From NCBI GenBank assembly GCA_002786165.1, contig PEQK01000010.1, positions 28,703 to 92,702 on the forward strand: a stretch of DNA of 64,000 nucleotides. Direction: 5' to 3'. The stretch is from Legionella sp. GTDB lineage: Bacteria > Pseudomonadota > Gammaproteobacteria > Legionellales > Legionellaceae. The position numbers and the translations under genes were made by a program. Under the pieces are notes generated by a model, which saw nothing but the letters and a program-made list of their open reading frames with translations, did no database searches and had not been told where the DNA came from. Each line of letters opens with the position of its first letter. Position 1 is the stretch's first letter. Positions 28,357-37,995 of the stretch are shown piece by piece.

Positions 28357-28962
28357 TTAGCGATCGTGCTTGATTTTATCTATCACAAAATGAGTCACTC
28401 TGCGCGTGAGTTTACTGGTGGCTTGATTGGCCGCGATCACGCCCCCCAATGGATTGTCTGTAGGGCAAGGCACGCGCTCATAGATGGTCTCCGTGGCTAT
28501 CACACGATTATCCGCACCATGAATGAGGATCACTTGCATCACCAATTCTATTTGACTGGGTTTGACCAAAAAATTTTGATGTAATCGAATTAATTCCGAC
28601 TCCAACCTATAATCCGTCTTACTCACATTCGGATCGGACGCCACGGCATAGAAATAGTGACTGGATTCAAGGCTGCTCGCCATCAATGGAAACAACATCG
28701 TTGCTGGAGGGCTCATCCAACTGTTATCCGCAAATACTCCAATTTGATACGGTTGATTCACATACAGCATTTGTTCTGTATCATAGCCGACCGTAGAGCT
28801 AGGCTGCATCACTAAAATCGACTTATGGTGAGCAGATTTGACCGCTGTCACCCGCCCCACTGAGGTCAATTGATACCGTTTGGTGTCAGAAGATGGCACG
28901 GGCATACATGCATATAACAAACTGCTCATCATCACATAAATGCCGATATAGATTTTTTTCAT
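28357..28962 (-). CDS. ABC transport auxiliary lipoprotein (Mla/Pqi-associated type)
   Basis: A 201-residue lipoprotein: N-terminal MKKIYIGIYVMMSSLLYAC gives a signal sequence and lipobox with Cys19. The mature part fits the ABC_trans_aux family (KRYQLTSVGRV at the start, DYRLESELIRLHQNF in the middle), which accompanies MCE-type lipid transporters and probably sits in the outer membrane facing the periplasm. It overlaps the MCE gene by 4 bases and is last of a four-gene operon. Confidence 0.82.
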   Translation of the reverse strand: MKKIYIGIYVMMSSLLYACMPVPSSDTKRYQLTSVGRVTAVKSAHHKSILVMQPSSTVGYDTEQMLYVNQPYQIGVFADNSWMSPPATMLFPLMASSLESSHYFYAVASDPNVSKTDYRLESELIRLHQNFLVKPSQIELVMQVILIHGADNRVIATETIYERVPCPTDNPLGGVIAANQATSKLTRRVTHFVIDKIKHDR

Positions 28963-29819
28963 TCTCCAGGCCCTTTTTTGGGAGGGGTTGTACCCCGAAT
29001 CACAATGGATGGATTTTTACGCAATTCAACACTCAGTTGCTCAATATTTGCTGCAATCACATCCAAGCGATGCAATAACGATATGGCAGGCGGCAAAGCT
29101 TGCTGAGAAATCACATCAATGGCATCTTTGCCCGATTGCATCGTGATACTCAGTTGTTTACCCGCCGTAGACACATCGTGCGACATCTCACTAAAATACG
29201 TAATGCTTCGGCGTAACTCTTCTGTGACTTTTGGCATTTGTTGTAATGTGTCATGCAGAGATTGGTCATTGGTGGCTAATATAGACGATACGCGTTGTAA
29301 GTTTTTAAGTGCTAATTTAAAATTGTTGGCGTTTTCAGGCGACATGAATTCTTTCATGCTGACACTTAAATCTTTGACGGTGTTTTCCATTTGATTTAAA
29401 AAAGACGGTTTATAAGGAATCACGGGATAACGCTGCCCAGGAGAAACTTTCAACGGAACGCGTGTGGCAGAAGAAGCGGATAATCCCAAATAAGTGGTTC
29501 CCGTAATACCTTGTGCGATCAACGTCGCTTCTGTACTGACCGTGATTGGCGCATCTTCTTCAATCTTTAACGTCAGTTGCACCAATTGAGGATTGGCATG
29601 ATTTAAGGTTATTTTATAGACGGTACCGATTTTCACGCCATTGAATTTCACCAAAGATTCTTCGCTAAGCCCAGACACTGGTTCCTGCATATAAACGGTA
29701 TAATAGTGGTATGTTTTGCGCTCAAAGCCTTCTGATAGCCACAACGCAGCAACGAGCAGACCAAAAAGCATCAGCACGACTGAGATACCCACAATGGTAT
29801 AATTTGTTTTAGACTCCAA
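28959..29819 (-). CDS. MCE/MlaD-family substrate-binding protein
   Basis: A 286-residue protein with one N-terminal membrane helix (about 8-28, IVGISVVLMLFGLLVAALWL) and an MCE domain (about 40-118; VSGLSEESLVKFNGVKIGTV is diagnostic), then a long helical region to the end. It would form the periplasmic ring that passes phospholipid between membranes. It lies 10 bases after the ATPase gene and overlaps the lipoprotein gene downstream by 4. It is longer than E. coli MlaD (183) and lacks its short tail. Confidence 0.9.
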   Translation of the reverse strand: MESKTNYTIVGISVVLMLFGLLVAALWLSEGFERKTYHYYTVYMQEPVSGLSEESLVKFNGVKIGTVYKITLNHANPQLVQLTLKIEEDAPITVSTEATLIAQGITGTTYLGLSASSATRVPLKVSPGQRYPVIPYKPSFLNQMENTVKDLSVSMKEFMSPENANNFKLALKNLQRVSSILATNDQSLHDTLQQMPKVTEELRRSITYFSEMSHDVSTAGKQLSITMQSGKDAIDVISQQALPPAISLLHRLDVIAANIEQLSVELRKNPSIVIRGTTPPKKGPGE

Positions 29820-29829
29820 GCCCTAGCTC

Positions 29830-30567
29830 CTAAACATTACTAAAATAATCCACAATCAAAGGATGAGGATCACGCATCAAATCATTGATTGGGGCGATAC
29901 TGAGTACTTTACCTTCCCCCAAAAATGCCACACGATCCGTAGTGCGTTTCAATGATTCAATATCATGACTGACCACCACCACTGTTAAATCTAAAGTATC
30001 GCGCAAAAATAATAACAAATGGTCGAACTGTTTCGCACTCAATGGATCCAATCCCGAGGTGGGTTCATCTAAAAACAACAACTCAGGATCCATCGCTATC
30101 GCACGTGCCGCTGCGGCACGCCGTTGCATCCCGCCACTCAGTTCTTCCGGATGCTTTACAGCTGCTTCTTCAGGTAAGCCCACCAAAGCAATTTTTAACA
30201 TGGCTAGATCTTGAATAATTTTTTTACTCAAATGACTTAATTCTTGCATGGGAAACATCACATTTTCCAACACAGTCATTGCAGAAAATAAAGCACTGTG
30301 TTGAAACATCATCCCCCAACGCCGTCGAATTTCATTCGCATCATGCTCATTAATATGCAGGATGTCTTTACCAAAAATACGAATCTCGCCCCCCGTGGGC
30401 TCAAGCAACATCAACAAACTACGCAATGCCGTGGTTTTACCACTACCACTCCCGCCAATAATCGCAAAAATTTCGCCGCGATGTACCGTAAAATTGACAT
30501 CCGTATGGATCCATTGTCCACCCAAGCGATTTTTTAAACCTTTGACTTCAATGATAGCTTCGTTCAT
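29830..30567 (-). CDS. ABC transporter ATPase, MlaF-type
   Basis: A 245-residue ATPase with Walker A GGSGSGKTTALRS (about 38-50), signature ELSGGMQRRAAAARAIA, Walker B LLFLDEPTSGLDP and the switch His in VVVVSHDIES. The GGMQRR signature is typical of MlaF/lipid-transport ATPases. Its start codon abuts the stop of the permease gene. It powers the MCE transporter at the inner membrane. Confidence 0.92.
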   Translation of the reverse strand: MNEAIIEVKGLKNRLGGQWIHTDVNFTVHRGEIFAIIGGSGSGKTTALRSLLMLLEPTGGEIRIFGKDILHINEHDANEIRRRWGMMFQHSALFSAMTVLENVMFPMQELSHLSKKIIQDLAMLKIALVGLPEEAAVKHPEELSGGMQRRAAAARAIAMDPELLFLDEPTSGLDPLSAKQFDHLLLFLRDTLDLTVVVVSHDIESLKRTTDRVAFLGEGKVLSIAPINDLMRDPHPLIVDYFSNV

Positions 30568-31686
30568 TCACAGCCCTTGCCAACTATAAATCACAGAATA
30601 CACCGCATCTGTGACAATAATTAAAAATAAGGATTGCACCACGGAACGCGTGGTTTGACTCCCCACACTGTCCGCACTATGACCCACCTGAAATCCTTGA
30701 AAACACCCCACCAAAGCAATCAAAATCGAAAAAGCCGGTGCTTTGTATAAGCCTAACACCATTTGTTTGAAACCAACAGAATCTTGTAACCGCATTAAAA
30801 AATCGCCATATCCCACATGTAATTTATATTTCGACATGATCATCGAACCTAATACGGCAAATAAATCAGACCAAAAAATCAATAAAGGAAACATGATCGA
30901 CAAGCCAACTACTTTGGGTATCACCAGCAATTCTGTGGGCGACAATCCCATGGTATGCAAGGCATCAATTTCTTCGTTGATTTTCATGCTACCAATTTGC
31001 GCAGTAAACGCCGAACCCGTACGGCCCGCCACAATAATAGCGGTGATCAATGGACCAAACTCACGAAAAATGGCCATACCGGATAAATAAGCAATAAAAA
31101 TGGTGGCACCATAGGTTTCGAGTTGCAAACCCATTTGATAGGCCAAAACCACACCAATCAAAAAAGAAAGCATGGCTAAGATGGGCAAAGCATACAGCCC
31201 TGTAGAAGCCATATTTGAAAAAATACTCGCCCATTGAATGCGGCGTTGATGGCGGAATATTTTGAATAATTTGACGGTTATATCGCCGATTAATATCAAA
31301 AGCCCATTAATTTGCGCTATTTTATGAAAAGTTTCCCTGCCAATGTCATAGAAAATATTGGTTTTTTTAGGTTTTTGCGGCTTAAATTTGGTGTTTACTT
31401 TCTTTTTAGTCACCAAATCAATCAATTTTTCTTGTTTTTCGGTAAAACCTGCGTACTCAATCTTGTTATCATGCTGTTTCAATAAATCGATGCACTGCAT
31501 TAAAACCAAAGCACCTGCACTGTCCAAATGCTCAAGATGTTTGCCTTCAAAGGTGATGATTTGGGATTTGGGTAATTTACTGGCTTTTAAGCCTTCCAAT
31601 ACGCCTTTCAAATACAATGTGGACCAATGACCCTCACATCGATATTGATTGTTTGACGCATCAAATGATAAGTGTGCAGCAGTCAT
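30568..31686 (-). CDS. MlaE-type permease with N-terminal STAS domain
   Basis: A 372-residue fusion. Residues 1-95 form a STAS-like domain (ITFEGKHLEHLDSAGALVLM), the role played by separate MlaB in E. coli. Residues 110-372 are the MlaE permease with about five membrane helices and the conserved FREFGPLITAIIVAGRTGSAFTAQ... region and EEIDALHTMGLSP coupling helix. It is the first gene of the permease-ATPase-MCE-lipoprotein operon for phospholipid traffic between membranes. Confidence 0.92.
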   Translation of the reverse strand: MTAAHLSFDASNNQYRCEGHWSTLYLKGVLEGLKASKLPKSQIITFEGKHLEHLDSAGALVLMQCIDLLKQHDNKIEYAGFTEKQEKLIDLVTKKKVNTKFKPQKPKKTNIFYDIGRETFHKIAQINGLLILIGDITVKLFKIFRHQRRIQWASIFSNMASTGLYALPILAMLSFLIGVVLAYQMGLQLETYGATIFIAYLSGMAIFREFGPLITAIIVAGRTGSAFTAQIGSMKINEEIDALHTMGLSPTELLVIPKVVGLSIMFPLLIFWSDLFAVLGSMIMSKYKLHVGYGDFLMRLQDSVGFKQMVLGLYKAPAFSILIALVGCFQGFQVGHSADSVGSQTTRSVVQSLFLIIVTDAVYSVIYSWQGL

Positions 31687-31711
31687 CTTGTTGTCCTAAT
31701 ATGTATGCTTT

Positions 31712-31757
31712 CCCCTCATCCGCCCTACGGGCACCTTCTCCCCTTAGGGGCGAAGGG
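31712..31757. repeat. REP-like intergenic repeat copy
   Basis: The most regular copy: cccctcatc, a cgccc-tac-gggc mini-hairpin, cacc, then a ttctccccttaggggcgaa dyad and ggg. It lies between the divergent permease and idi2 genes, so it cannot be a simple terminator for both. Partial or full copies lie at 23834, 25420 and 28307. Confidence 0.65.
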
Positions 31758-31878
31758 ATTTGACGTCACAGCTTACAAGTCTTATGCCATATTACCCGAA
31801 ATGTAAGTCTATAGTCTACTTAATGAAATCTATGATAAAATGCTAAATTCTTTTTCAGCGTTCAGAGGCTGCATTCTA

Positions 31879-32916
31879 ATGAGTGGCGATTTTAAACAGT
31901 TTGAACAACGCAAACAAGAACATATTGAGCTCGCGCTGATGCAAACCAATCAGGCTACTGAAGCCTCTGTGCTGGATAAAATATCCTTATATCATGACGC
32001 ACTACCTGATTTAAACTTCGCTGACCTCAGTCTTGCAACAACGCGGTTCGGCCGAGAAGTGACTAATCCTTTCATGATAAGCTCTATGACAGCAGGTCAC
32101 CAAGCCGCTGTTGCCATCAATACCAATCTGATGGCAGCCGCAGATGCACAGGGTTGGGCCATGGGCGTGGGATCACAACGACGTGAACTGACCGATCCCA
32201 ATGAATCGGCATTATGGCGCAATCTAAGACACACATTTCCTGACGTTACTTTATTTAGTAATTTGGGTATTGCACAACTCATTACAGCCTCTTTGGCCGA
32301 TATCCAACGCATCACTGATGCCATCAGTGCCAACGCACTGATTATCCATTGCAATCCTCTTCAAGAAGCCCTGCAACCTGAAGGTACCCCAGATTTTATA
32401 GGATGTTGGCACGCGCTCGAACGCATCGTCAAAGATTTGCCATTGCCCATTATTGTTAAAGAAACAGGCTGCGGGTTTTCTGCAAACACTCTAAAACGAT
32501 TAAATGACATTGGGGTACATGCCGTGGACGTTAGCGGCTTAGGTGGCACCCACTGGGGGCGTATTGAAGGTCATCGCGCACCGCCAGAGTCTCATGGACG
32601 GCGTGCAGCACAAACCTTCGCCTCCTGGGGTGTGGATACAGTCCAAAGCATCCAATTGGCCAAAGACATCAACCCTTCTTATGAAATTTGGGGCTCTGGC
32701 GGCGTCCGTCATGGATTAGATGCGGCCAAACTCATTGCTCTAGGAGCGACCACCATTGGCTTTGCCAAAAATGTACTGGCAGCGGCTTTAGAGTCTAGCG
32801 ATGCGGTGATCGCTGAAATGGCAACCATTGAATATGAATTAAAACTTGCACTGTTCTGCACAGGGAGTCGCGTGCTAACTGAGCTTCAGGGGAAGTTATG
32901 TCCGATACCAAAATGA
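31879..32916 (+). CDS. fni: Type 2 isopentenyl-diphosphate delta-isomerase
   Basis: A 345-residue FMN enzyme that interconverts IPP and DMAPP. RKQEHIELAL at the start, PFMISSMTAGH, MGVGSQR, IHCNPLQEALQPEGTPDF and VDVSGLGGTHW, then GSGGVRHGLDAAK are family signatures. The start is ATG 31879, 11 bases after GAGG; an upstream in-frame ATG at 31840 lacks a ribosome site. It overlaps the HMG-CoA reductase gene by 19 bases as the first gene of a mevalonate operon. Confidence 0.94.
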   Translation: MSGDFKQFEQRKQEHIELALMQTNQATEASVLDKISLYHDALPDLNFADLSLATTRFGREVTNPFMISSMTAGHQAAVAINTNLMAAADAQGWAMGVGSQRRELTDPNESALWRNLRHTFPDVTLFSNLGIAQLITASLADIQRITDAISANALIIHCNPLQEALQPEGTPDFIGCWHALERIVKDLPLPIIVKETGCGFSANTLKRLNDIGVHAVDVSGLGGTHWGRIEGHRAPPESHGRRAAQTFASWGVDTVQSIQLAKDINPSYEIWGSGGVRHGLDAAKLIALGATTIGFAKNVLAAALESSDAVIAEMATIEYELKLALFCTGSRVLTELQGKLCPIPK

Positions 32917-34190
32917 ATGAACTCTTTGAAGGGTTTTCCAAATTAAATCGCGAAGACCGCTACGCTCGCTTGATTGCCATGGGCGCCATCACTCCTACGG
33001 AAGTGGCTTATCTGCAAAATGGCGGCCTTCAAGACTGCCAATTGGCGGATCATTTGATTGAAAATGTCATCGGTCATTTTCAAATACCTTTGGGTGTGGC
33101 CACACATTTTTGTATTGATGGCCAAGCCCACGTGATTCCGATGGCTGTGGAAGAAACGTCTATTATTGCTGCGTTGTCTAAAACAGCGAAATGGATCAAA
33201 CAACAAGGCAGCATCGTGACACGCGTCACAGGCCAAGGTATTTTAGGCCAAATTCAATTGGCGCAGGTCAAAGATTTTGCACGATTTGAACGCATCATAA
33301 CCGAGCATCGCACCCAACTCATCACGGATGCCAATCAAACCGTAGCCGCCAATATGGTCAAACGCGGTGGTGGTGTATTGGATTTGCAAGTGCGCTATCA
33401 TCGTCGTGACGATGGTGGTGATATGGCTATTCTTCATCTGACCCTAGATAGCTGTGATGCCATGGGTGCCAATATCATCAATCAAGTCTTGGAATATCTC
33501 AAAACCCCTATCGAGCAATTGACCGGGGAAGAGGTTTCGATGTGTATTTTATCGAATTTAAACGATCAAAAAATCACACATGCGCGCGTGGAACTTCATG
33601 ATATTTCCCCTGATTTAGGCCAACGTATCCAAGAAGCGTCATTATTTGCAGAACAAGACCCCTACCGCGCAGCCACCCATAACAAAGGGGTGATGAACGG
33701 GATTGATCCGGTGGTGATTGCCACGGGTAATGATTGGCGTGCCGTAGAAGCCGGTGTGCATGCCTATGCAGCACGTTCGGGGCGTTATCAAGCCATCACC
33801 CGCTGGCGTTATGTTGATCATATCCTGATTGGGGAATTCGCGGCACCTTTGATCGTCGGTACCGTTGGCGGCATGACCAGCCTTCATCCCACCGCCAAAC
33901 TTTGCTTAAATGTTCTACAGGTCACCTCTGCCAATCATCTATCACGTGTCATAGCGGCCGTAGGTTTGGTCCAAAATTTAGGAGCACTTACCGCGTTATG
34001 TACGGATGGCATCATTCAAGGGCATATGCGTTTACATGTGTCTAATTTGTTGCTGGTGGCAGGTGCTGCTGATCATGAAGTTCCCATCTTAAAGCAACGC
34101 GTGCATCATCATTTGAGCGTGCACAAAGGCATCAGTTTACATCACGTCACTGATTTTCTAGCCCAAATTCGTGACCAGGCTAGCGCCTAA
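32898..34190 (+). CDS. mvaA: Hydroxymethylglutaryl-CoA reductase
   Basis: A 430-residue soluble class II enzyme: no membrane domain, ENVIGHFQIPLGVA near residue 54, MAVEETSIIAALS with the catalytic Glu, DAMGANIINQV and the C-terminal SNLLLVAGAADHE. It makes mevalonate from HMG-CoA. The start at 32898 lies behind AGGGGAAG and inside the fni frame; an ATG at 32913 would overlap the fni stop as ATGA and is an alternative. The kinase gene starts on the last base of its stop codon. Confidence 0.94.
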   Translation: MSDTKMNELFEGFSKLNREDRYARLIAMGAITPTEVAYLQNGGLQDCQLADHLIENVIGHFQIPLGVATHFCIDGQAHVIPMAVEETSIIAALSKTAKWIKQQGSIVTRVTGQGILGQIQLAQVKDFARFERIITEHRTQLITDANQTVAANMVKRGGGVLDLQVRYHRRDDGGDMAILHLTLDSCDAMGANIINQVLEYLKTPIEQLTGEEVSMCILSNLNDQKITHARVELHDISPDLGQRIQEASLFAEQDPYRAATHNKGVMNGIDPVVIATGNDWRAVEAGVHAYAARSGRYQAITRWRYVDHILIGEFAAPLIVGTVGGMTSLHPTAKLCLNVLQVTSANHLSRVIAAVGLVQNLGALTALCTDGIIQGHMRLHVSNLLLVAGAADHEVPILKQRVHHHLSVHKGISLHHVTDFLAQIRDQASA

Positions 34191-35032
34191 TGCACCTGCG
34201 TATTCCTGCCAAAACGTTTTTAGTCGGTGAATATGCCGCCCTGTGCGGTCAACCGGCTATTGTATTGACAACAGAACCTTGTTTTGAATTAAAAAAAATA
34301 CCAACTCCTGGCTTACATGGCATCCATCCTCTATCACCCGCGGGTCGCTGGTGGACGCACAGCGCACGCCCTGATTTAGGCCTCCAATGGTATGACCCTT
34401 ACCACGGATGTGGCGGCATGGGCGCCTCAAGCGCGCAATTTTTGGGCGTGTATCAAGCGTGTGCCGAGCATCAAGGACTCACCGTTGAGCCTGAGCAACT
34501 CTTACAAGATTATCAAAGAATGGCGGTGACCGATTCACAAAGGATCATACCCAGCGGCTATGATGTCTTAGCACAATTATTCCAAGGCTGTGTCTATATC
34601 CATCGTCAAACCACCCATTATGAAACCTGCGCATGGCCTTTTCCTGACCTTGGATACTTGATGATTCATACCGGGAAAAAATTGCCTACACATGACCATT
34701 TACAAGCTTTAGACTTATCACCCCATACCGTCGCACCTTTGGCGAAGGTGGTAGAACAAGCAAAATCGGCCTTTGATACCCACAACAGCGCAGAGTTGAT
34801 CGCAGCAGTGAATGCTTATCATCAGCTTTTAACTCTAAATAGCTGGGTGGCTCCGCACACACAAGCGTTGATTAAGCAACTTCAAACAGAAACCGATGTG
34901 TTAGCCATCAAAGGCTGCGGGGCGATGGGTGCAGATGTCATGTTGCTTTTGGTCAAACAATCTCAGGTGAATGACCAAAAGCATGACTTAGCTGCAAAAG
35001 GATGGAAGGTCTTAGGGAACAGTAGCTCTTAA
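34190..35032 (+). CDS. GHMP kinase, mevalonate or phosphomevalonate kinase
   Basis: A 280-residue GHMP kinase. It opens with RIPAKTFLVGEYAALCGQPA (motif 1), has CGGMGASSAQF near residue 84 (ATP-binding motif 2) and IKGCGAMGADVML near the C-terminus (motif 3). The stop/start overlap with the HMG-CoA reductase gene places it in the mevalonate pathway. Whether it acts on mevalonate or on phosphomevalonate cannot be told by eye. mvaS and the decarboxylase are not in the window. Confidence 0.85.
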   Translation: MHLRIPAKTFLVGEYAALCGQPAIVLTTEPCFELKKIPTPGLHGIHPLSPAGRWWTHSARPDLGLQWYDPYHGCGGMGASSAQFLGVYQACAEHQGLTVEPEQLLQDYQRMAVTDSQRIIPSGYDVLAQLFQGCVYIHRQTTHYETCAWPFPDLGYLMIHTGKKLPTHDHLQALDLSPHTVAPLAKVVEQAKSAFDTHNSAELIAAVNAYHQLLTLNSWVAPHTQALIKQLQTETDVLAIKGCGAMGADVMLLLVKQSQVNDQKHDLAAKGWKVLGNSSS

Positions 35033-35035
35033 TAT

Positions 35036-36286
35036 TTATCTCATTCTAAATCTATTTTCATTATCCTCATCATTGTTTTCATCCTCGTTATGAGAATCAG
35101 CTGCAGAGTTTTTAGAAAGCGATTGTTCGGTAGATTCAGGAGGTGTTAATTTTATCCGATTAGGGAGTCCCGCAATAATGGCCTCTATAGAAGGAGGGGT
35201 ATCTGATTTGCTATTTTGTTGTGCACTAAAGACCTCGTTGTCTAGACCCTCAGAAAAATTAGCCACAAACCCATCAAAGGCTGTTTGAGCTTTTTTATAA
35301 TCGTCAGAATCTACCTTGCCATTCAGCGCCTTTTTGTCCTCTAAAAGAGACAAAGTATTATCAATACCTTCATTAAGCTTCGATAATTTCTGTAATAATT
35401 TACCCGCTTGTTCTTTTTCATGACCTTCTAATGTTGCACTATATTGGGTAATGCTTTTTGACACTTTCTGAATAGAATCATATAGTGTCCCCAATTTTTT
35501 TTCCAAGGGTATATCACGTTTGGCGGTAAAATAATTAATCAAATTTAGAATACTGCGATAAATAGTTTGCAACCAACCATATTTAGGTTTTGGCGCAAAA
35601 AAACTCTCACTTTTTAATCCTGCAATATAGGTATCAATTGGCAATGTAAATTTGCTTGCCATTTTATCAGCCTCGTCTCTCATCGCCTGAGGACGTTCTA
35701 TGGGTTTGATGTCACTTAAAGTATTTATTTCTCCGGCACGCATTTGTTCTTGTTCTTTATGAAATTGTTGTTGAGTAGCATTCACTGCTGCAAAATATTC
35801 AGGGTAGGTTTCTTCTTGATGCTTAATGACCTCACCTCCGATGTTAAATGAATTAGCACTAACAATTGATTGTAATAACACATCTTTGGAGGGGACACTT
35901 TTTTTCGAAAGAAATGGCTGGGATTCATCTCGTGGAGTCTCTGAAAAAGAGGGATCCATGCTTGCAAAACTTGTATTCAAAGCATCTTGAAGATCTTGTC
36001 TTAGCTCTCTGGTATTAGGATCCAAAATTCTATCAGCAATCGCCCTAGTCAAAGGCTCGATCAAATCATTTATTGGATTCCCAGATTTTGTGACCTGACG
36101 ATATAATTCTTTGGCTGTATCAGATTGAAGCTGTACGTCATCAAACAAGCGATTGGTAAAAGGCTGACCATTTACCACTGATCCCAATATTGTTTTGGGC
36201 CGATCCCTCTCAAAATAACCAGAGAGTAGTTCCTGTTCAAATTCATCTGCTACTTTATTGATTAAGTCTTGTTTTGACATGGTCAT
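35036..36286 (-). CDS. Hypothetical coiled-coil protein with acidic C-terminal tail; candidate effector
   Basis: A 416-residue soluble protein, largely helical, with a likely coiled coil around 255-315 (SIQKVSKSITQYSATLEGHE and following). The last 30 residues contain an acidic block (SHNEDENNDEDNENR). Acidic E-block tails are known near the C-terminus of Dot/Icm substrates, so this is a candidate secreted effector; function is unknown. Start ATG 36286 lies behind AGGGG, and a TATACT -10 with the GTCTATA core lies upstream. It is convergent with the mevalonate operon, with only a 3-base gap. Confidence 0.65.
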   Translation of the reverse strand: MTMSKQDLINKVADEFEQELLSGYFERDRPKTILGSVVNGQPFTNRLFDDVQLQSDTAKELYRQVTKSGNPINDLIEPLTRAIADRILDPNTRELRQDLQDALNTSFASMDPSFSETPRDESQPFLSKKSVPSKDVLLQSIVSANSFNIGGEVIKHQEETYPEYFAAVNATQQQFHKEQEQMRAGEINTLSDIKPIERPQAMRDEADKMASKFTLPIDTYIAGLKSESFFAPKPKYGWLQTIYRSILNLINYFTAKRDIPLEKKLGTLYDSIQKVSKSITQYSATLEGHEKEQAGKLLQKLSKLNEGIDNTLSLLEDKKALNGKVDSDDYKKAQTAFDGFVANFSEGLDNEVFSAQQNSKSDTPPSIEAIIAGLPNRIKLTPPESTEQSLSKNSAADSHNEDENNDEDNENRFRMR

Positions 36287-36312
36287 AGCAATCCCCTGGA
36301 ATCATATATATC

Positions 36313-36327
36313 TCTAAGTATAGACTA
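36313..36327 (-). promoter_or_regulatory. Putative -10 element (GTCTATA type)
   Basis: Read on the minus strand, tagtctatacttaga holds TATACT at 36323-36318, 32 bases before the ATG at 36286. It shares the GTCTATA core with the elements at 27792 and 45116. Confidence 0.4.
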
Positions 36328-36449
36328 TGAAAACGCAAAATATTTCAAAATATATGAGCTTGAAAAGAATAAAACCGCAATTACCTAGTGAATAAATACA
36401 AAATTTTTAGCATAATAAGGCCCCTTTAGAATTGTACGAGCATTTTGTT

Positions 36450-36980
36450 ATGAGCCTATTAAACGTGGCCAGTGGTTGTGATGTTCCTAATGATGTGAAT
36501 GTCATCATTGAAATCCCGATGCATGCCCTACCAGTAAAATATGAAGTCTGTAAAGAATCAGGCGCGTTGTTTGTTGATCGTTTTTTAGCAACGTCTATGG
36601 TGTATCCTATTAATTATGGTTATATCCCGCAAACGTTATCGGAAGATGGGGACCCAGTCGATGTCATGTTGTTAACGCCCACTCCTGTCATTCATGGCTC
36701 CGTGGTCCGTGCGCGTGTGGTTGGTTTGATGCGCATGACCGATGAATCTGGTATTGATGCCAAATTGTTGGCGGTGCCTATTACCAAATTATGTAAAGAC
36801 TATGAAGACATTCAAAGTCATACTGATTTGCCAGCTGCATTGCTTGAACGTATCGAACATTTTTTCATGCATTATAAAGATCTTGAAAAAGGTAAATGGG
36901 CCAAAGTAGAAGGCTGGGATAATCGAGAAGCTGCGCATCAAGAAATTATGAACTCTATCCAACGTTATCAAGAAGGCTAG
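36450..36980 (+). CDS. ppa: Inorganic pyrophosphatase
   Basis: A 176-residue family I soluble pyrophosphatase, exactly the E. coli length from the ATG at 36450 (a TTG six codons upstream extends the frame without support). [50 protein letters not shown] (metal-binding Asp residues) and [14 protein letters not shown] are all conserved. tsaD follows after 10 bases. Confidence 0.96.
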   Translation: MSLLNVASGCDVPNDVNVIIEIPMHALPVKYEVCKESGALFVDRFLATSMVYPINYGYIPQTLSEDGDPVDVMLLTPTPVIHGSVVRARVVGLMRMTDESGIDAKLLAVPITKLCKDYEDIQSHTDLPAALLERIEHFFMHYKDLEKGKWAKVEGWDNREAAHQEIMNSIQRYQEG

Positions 36981-36990
36981 GAAGCATCCT

Positions 36991-37995
36991 ATGCGTGTCT
37001 TAGGCATCGAATCGTCTTGTGATGAAACAGGTATTGCGATTTATTGCTCAGAACAAGGGTTATTAGCCCACGCCTTGTATTCGCAAGTGGCCATGCATCG
37101 TCCTTATGGCGGCGTGGTGCCTGAATTGGCGTCACGTGACCATATCAAACAATTGATTCCATTGTTAGATACCGTGCTTGAGCAGGCCCAACTCCAACTG
37201 ACCGATCTGGATGCCATTGCTTATACCGCGGGACCTGGGTTGATTGGGGCTTTACTGACCGGTGCCTGTTTTGCCAAATCGTTGGCCTTTGCTTTAAATA
37301 TCCCAAGCCTTGCGGTACATCATCTAGAAGCCCATCTTTTGGCGGCACAACTTGAGATGCCTCATTTAGCCTTCCCTTTCCTGGCATTATTAGTATCTGG
37401 GGGACACACGCAGCTATTAGAAGCGCGTGGGTTAGGCAATTATGTGTTGCTGGGCGATACCCTGGATGATGCTGTAGGCGAAGCCTTTGATAAAACCGCC
37501 AAAACCCTAGGATTACCTTATCCTGGTGGGGCATTTTTAGCAAAACTTGCTGAAGAACCTAATACCATGCCTTTTCCACCTTTTCCCCGCCCCATGCTGG
37601 ATAGACCTGGTTTGGATTTTAGTTTCAGTGGCCTCAAAACCCATGCATTGAATGCTTGGCTCAAAAGTGATCGCAGTCAAGCTGCCAAAATTGGAATTGC
37701 GCACGGATTTCAAGAAGCTGTTGTCGAAACCTTGGTCCGAAAATGCCAAAGAGCCTTACAAACACAATCCAGCAAACGGTTGGTTGTGGCAGGGGGAGTT
37801 GGCGCCAATCGAGCCTTACGTTTGGGGTTAAAGTCGATGGTCGATGCCCAACAAGGAGAACTATATTTCCCCAGCATTGAATATTGCACTGACAACGGCG
37901 CTATGATTGCTTATACAGGATGTCTACATTTACTGGCAGGGCATCAAGATACTTCTTTGGCTATTGATGTGCGAGCGCGCTGGCCTTTATCTTAA
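36991..37995 (+). CDS. tsaD: tRNA N6-adenosine threonylcarbamoyltransferase
   Basis: A 334-residue Kae1/TsaD protein needed for t6A modification of ANN-decoding tRNAs with TsaB, TsaE and Tsa[17 protein letters not shown], the metal ligands His111 and His115 (HHLEAH), [15 protein letters not shown] and [10 protein letters not shown] are present. It sits 10 bases after ppa. Its stop codon overlaps the stop of the convergent toxin gene by 4 bases. Confidence 0.96.
   Translation: MRVLGIESSCDETGIAIYCSEQGLLAHALYSQVAMHRPYGGVVPELASRDHIKQLIPLLDTVLEQAQLQLTDLDAIAYTAGPGLIGALLTGACFAKSLAFALNIPSLAVHHLEAHLLAAQLEMPHLAFPFLALLVSGGHTQLLEARGLGNYVLLGDTLDDAVGEAFDKTAKTLGLPYPGGAFLAKLAEEPNTMPFPPFPRPMLDRPGLDFSFSGLKTHALNAWLKSDRSQAAKIGIAHGFQEAVVETLVRKCQRALQTQSSKRLVVAGGVGANRALRLGLKSMVDAQQGELYFPSIEYCTDNGAMIAYTGCLHLLAGHQDTSLAIDVRARWPLS

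Noticed and set aside
28300..28584. A plus-strand open frame starting in the REP-like repeat
   Set aside because: It runs antisense to the lipoprotein gene and has no ribosome site.
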